From NCBI GenBank assembly GCA_031292385.1, contig JARLHE010000040.1, forward strand, positions 1 through 34,470: 34,470 nucleotides of DNA, written 5' to 3'. The translations under genes and the position numbers were made by a program. This document shows, piece after piece, positions 32,490-34,470 of the stretch. Below the pieces are notes generated by a model. The model was not told the origin of the DNA. It ran no database searches and saw nothing but the letters and a program-made list of their open reading frames with translations. Origin of the DNA: Oligoflexia bacterium. Its GTDB lineage: Bacteria; Bdellovibrionota; UBA1018. How positions within the stretch are numbered: the stretch's first letter is position 1; every line of letters begins with the position of its first letter.

Positions 32490-34470
32490 CAAGCCAGGCT
32501 ATCAAATCCGTCAGCAGATTTTCGCTTCTCGCTGTGAATCTACTGGCCGTCATGGCATTGGCCGGCTGGGTACTGGATCTTCCGGTTTTGGAGAAATGGA
32601 TACCTGACTCGAGTGCCATGGTCCCCGGGACCGCCATAGTCTTCATCGTCTTTTCAATCGCATTGCTTCTAAACAAAACAGAGCGCTTCCATCGGCGAAT
32701 CGTCGGAAACACGCTGTTGATCACGGTGTTGTTTTATTGCGGGCTGACCGCATCCGAATACGTCTTTCATGTCAGATCCCCGTTGATGTTTTGGATTTTT
32801 TCCAGAGCAGGTTCAAGTCTTCGGTCGTCGCCGGAAACGATCCTCTGCTTTACGCTCAATTCCGTGGCGTTGTGGTTTTCAAGGAACCGGAGACGGCGAT
32901 GGCCGCGATTTTCCCAGTTTCTCAGTTTATGTTCGTGCGGAATTGCCTTGCTTTCGCTCATGGGGCATTTGACCGGCGCTCATGCTCTCTACAGCATATT
33001 TTCCGGAACGCACGCGTTTGGGATGGCCTTTCCCGCGGCGATCGCCTTCATTTTCCTGACGATCGCATTTCTTTTTCAAGAGCCGGCCCAAGGATTGTCC
33101 AGTCTTCTGGCTGCCGATAATGCCGGCGGAGCCGTAGCCCGGAAACTCTTAGCGGCAAGTTTGATCGCCCCGATCGCGGTTGAGGCCGTCTCTTTTTTCG
33201 TCGTGGACCGAGGCTTTATCGAACAGGCCGATCGGCACGCCTTATCCATGATATTGCTCCTGACGGTTTTCGTGGCGATCATTTGGACCGTGGCGACTCG
33301 TTTGGATTGGATCGACCGGCAAAGGCAGGCGACCCAAGCCCGTTTGAGTCGGAGCGAAGCCGAGCTTCGGTCGCGTCAATTCCAGCTCGATGCCTTTTTT
33401 GACGCGTCTCCGAGCGGATTGGCGTTGTTGGATCTTAATTTCAGGTATTTGAAGGTAAACGAAGCTCTCGCCTATATTGACGGCCCTTCGGTCGCTCAGC
33501 ATTTGGGAAAGACGATCGAGGAGGTGCTTCCATTGGTCAACTTCACGAAGATGCCCGATTTTGAGGAGATTGTTCGGACGGGGAAGGGAGTTTATAATCG
33601 CGAGATCTCCGGAGAAACTCCGCGGGACCCGGGTAAGAGGCGGCATTGGATCGCTTCGTTTTTTCCGATTTTCGGCTCGGACGGAAAGATCGCTCTCTTG
33701 GGGGTAGCGGTGATCGAGGTGACCGCGATCAAGCAGGCGGAGGAGATTCTTCGAAAACGCGCTCACGATATGGAGATCTACGCCAGGGAAGTGGAGGATC
33801 TCTACAACAATGCTCCCTGCGGTTATCATTCGATCGGACCGGACGGGAAATTCATCCAGATCAACGATACCGAGCTGCGCTGGCTGGGATACGCTCGCGA
33901 CGAAGTCTTGGATAAGATAAAAATTTCGTGCTTAATGACCGAGGAAAGCAGGAATCGCTTTGAAGCGCATTTTCCGGAGTTCATGAGAAGCGGCGTCCTT
34001 CGCGATTCGAAATTCGATCTGGTCAGGAAAGACGGCACGATCCTTCCGGCTTTGGTGAACGCGGTGGCGATTTTCGACCGTAGTGGCAAATACCTCATGA
34101 GCCGATCGACGGTTTTCGACTACAGCATTCAGAAGAAGCTTGAGGCGGAGCTGAAAGACGCGCTCCGGGCGAGGGACGAGTTCATGTCTATCGCGGCGCA
34201 CGATCTGAGGATGCCTTTGACTTCGCTCACGCTGCAGATTCATCTCTTGCAAAAGATCGTTCGCGAAAGCGCGACCATCGACAGCGCCTTAGCCAAGCAC
34301 GTCGTGAAAGGGGCCGTGGTCTCCGACGATATGCTTCGGCTCATTGATCAGGCAAGAAGGCAAGTCGACCGGTTCTCGGCTTTGGTGAACGATCTTTTGG
34401 ATTTGACGCGAATCCGGGTCGGAAAGCTGAGTCTCGAGCTCTCGGAAGTGGATCTGGTGAAGGCGGCTCA
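32486..34470 (+). CDS. Membrane PAS sensor histidine kinase, C-terminus cut by window edge
   Basis: An open frame of 661 codons runs from the ATG at 32486 to the window end without a stop. The N-terminus has about eight hydrophobic segments (roughly residues 12-30, 46-62, 73-90, 115-130, 143-160, 172-194, 220-240 and 250-268), an integral-membrane sensing region. Two PAS domains follow: about 300-410 (AFFDASPSGLALLDLN) and about 436-545 (YNNAPCGYHSIGPDGKF). A HisKA dimerisation domain then has phospho-acceptor His572 (AAHDLRMPLT). The ATP-binding domain lies beyond the window. No response regulator is visible. ATGA overlap with the DUF1254 gene makes them one operon. The ligand is unknown, and membrane-region sensing or PAS cofactor sensing are both possible. 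Confidence 0.92.
   Translation, partial: MTSQAIKSVSRFSLLAVNLLAVMALAGWVLDLPVLEKWIPDSSAMVPGTAIVFIVFSIALLLNKTERFHRRIVGNTLLITVLFYCGLTASEYVFHVRSPLMFWIFSRAGSSLRSSPETILCFTLNSVALWFSRNRRRRWPRFSQFLSLCSCGIALLSLMGHLTGAHALYSIFSGTHAFGMAFPAAIAFIFLTIAFLFQEPAQGLSSLLAADNAGGAVARKLLAASLIAPIAVEAVSFFVVDRGFIEQADRHALSMILLLTVFVAIIWTVATRLDWIDRQRQATQARLSRSEAELRSRQFQLDAFFDASPSGLALLDLNFRYLKVNEALAYIDGPSVAQHLGKTIEEVLPLVNFTKMPDFEEIVRTGKGVYNREISGETPRDPGKRRHWIASFFPIFGSDGKIALLGVAVIEVTAIKQAEEILRKRAHDMEIYAREVEDLYNNAPCGYHSIGPDGKFIQINDTELRWLGYARDEVLDKIKISCLMTEESRNRFEAHFPEFMRSGVLRDSKFDLVRKDGTILPALVNAVAIFDRSGKYLMSRSTVFDYSIQKKLEAELKDALRARDEFMSIAAHDLRMPLTSLTLQIHLLQKIVRESATIDSALAKHVVKGAVVSDDMLRLIDQARRQVDRFSALVNDLLDLTRIRVGKLSLELSEVDLVKAA

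Overview
The window is a gene-dense, fairly GC-rich stretch of a Gram-negative bacterial chromosome. It has about 33 protein genes and almost no intergenic space, with many 4-base ATGA overlaps. Gram-negative character comes from an OprB-like outer-membrane porin, a periplasmic Slt-type transglycosylase and many Sec signal peptides. The rearranged chemotaxis proteins, the split NHEJ genes and the zinc-ribbon start of a repeat-family protein at the left edge suggest a deltaproteobacterial or Bdellovibrionota-like lineage. That placement is inference. I see no rRNA, tRNA, CRISPR array or complete insertion sequence, and no gene-free stretch over 300 bases.

Layout. 1-5744: the start of a zinc-ribbon protein (minus, cut by the edge), an SDR and DUF924 pair, a lytic transglycosylase, a periplasmic cyclophilin and an unrecognised secreted protein. 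5909-12948: a chemotaxis-like operon, cheA-cheW-mcp-cheR-cheB. In it CheR carries a whole degenerate CheB (receiver plus inactive esterase), and the real CheB carries a CheD-like N-terminal remnant. 13012-17661: a thiol and redox block with a 1-Cys peroxiredoxin, a cysteine synthase, a phosphopantetheinyl-transferase-like protein, and the ergothioneine genes egtB and egtD facing the other way. 17712-21734: a GreA-like factor, a YkgJ-type cysteine-cluster protein, an SUI1/YciH factor, a class C beta-lactamase-like hydrolase, a YncE-like propeller and a ferritin-like protein.

21826-25930: a small basic protein, then an azurin-like membrane-anchored cupredoxin that has lost the Cys and one His copper ligand at exactly conserved spacing. 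A non-homologous end-joining cassette follows, in which the three LigD activities are separate genes: ligase, Ku, phosphoesterase, polymerase. 26037-29650: a two-CBS protein, a small protein with a very strong ribosome site, a secreted two-cysteine protein overlapping a B12-binding radical SAM gene, and a convergent SPASM radical SAM gene. 29656-34470: an OprB-like porin, divergent from a secreted DUF1254/DUF1214 protein whose stop overlaps the start of a large membrane PAS histidine kinase that runs off the right edge.

How the genes fit together. The chemotaxis block looks like a self-contained signalling array whose adaptation enzymes (CheR, CheB, CheD) have been shuffled and partly turned into non-catalytic domains, with no stand-alone CheY. 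The peroxiredoxin, cysteine synthase and Egt genes form a plausible supply-and-use chain for low-molecular-weight thiols. The NHEJ cassette should repair double-strand breaks in non-replicating cells. The strongest candidates for something undescribed are the CheR-pseudoCheB fusion, the CheD-remnant CheB and the ligand-less cupredoxin.
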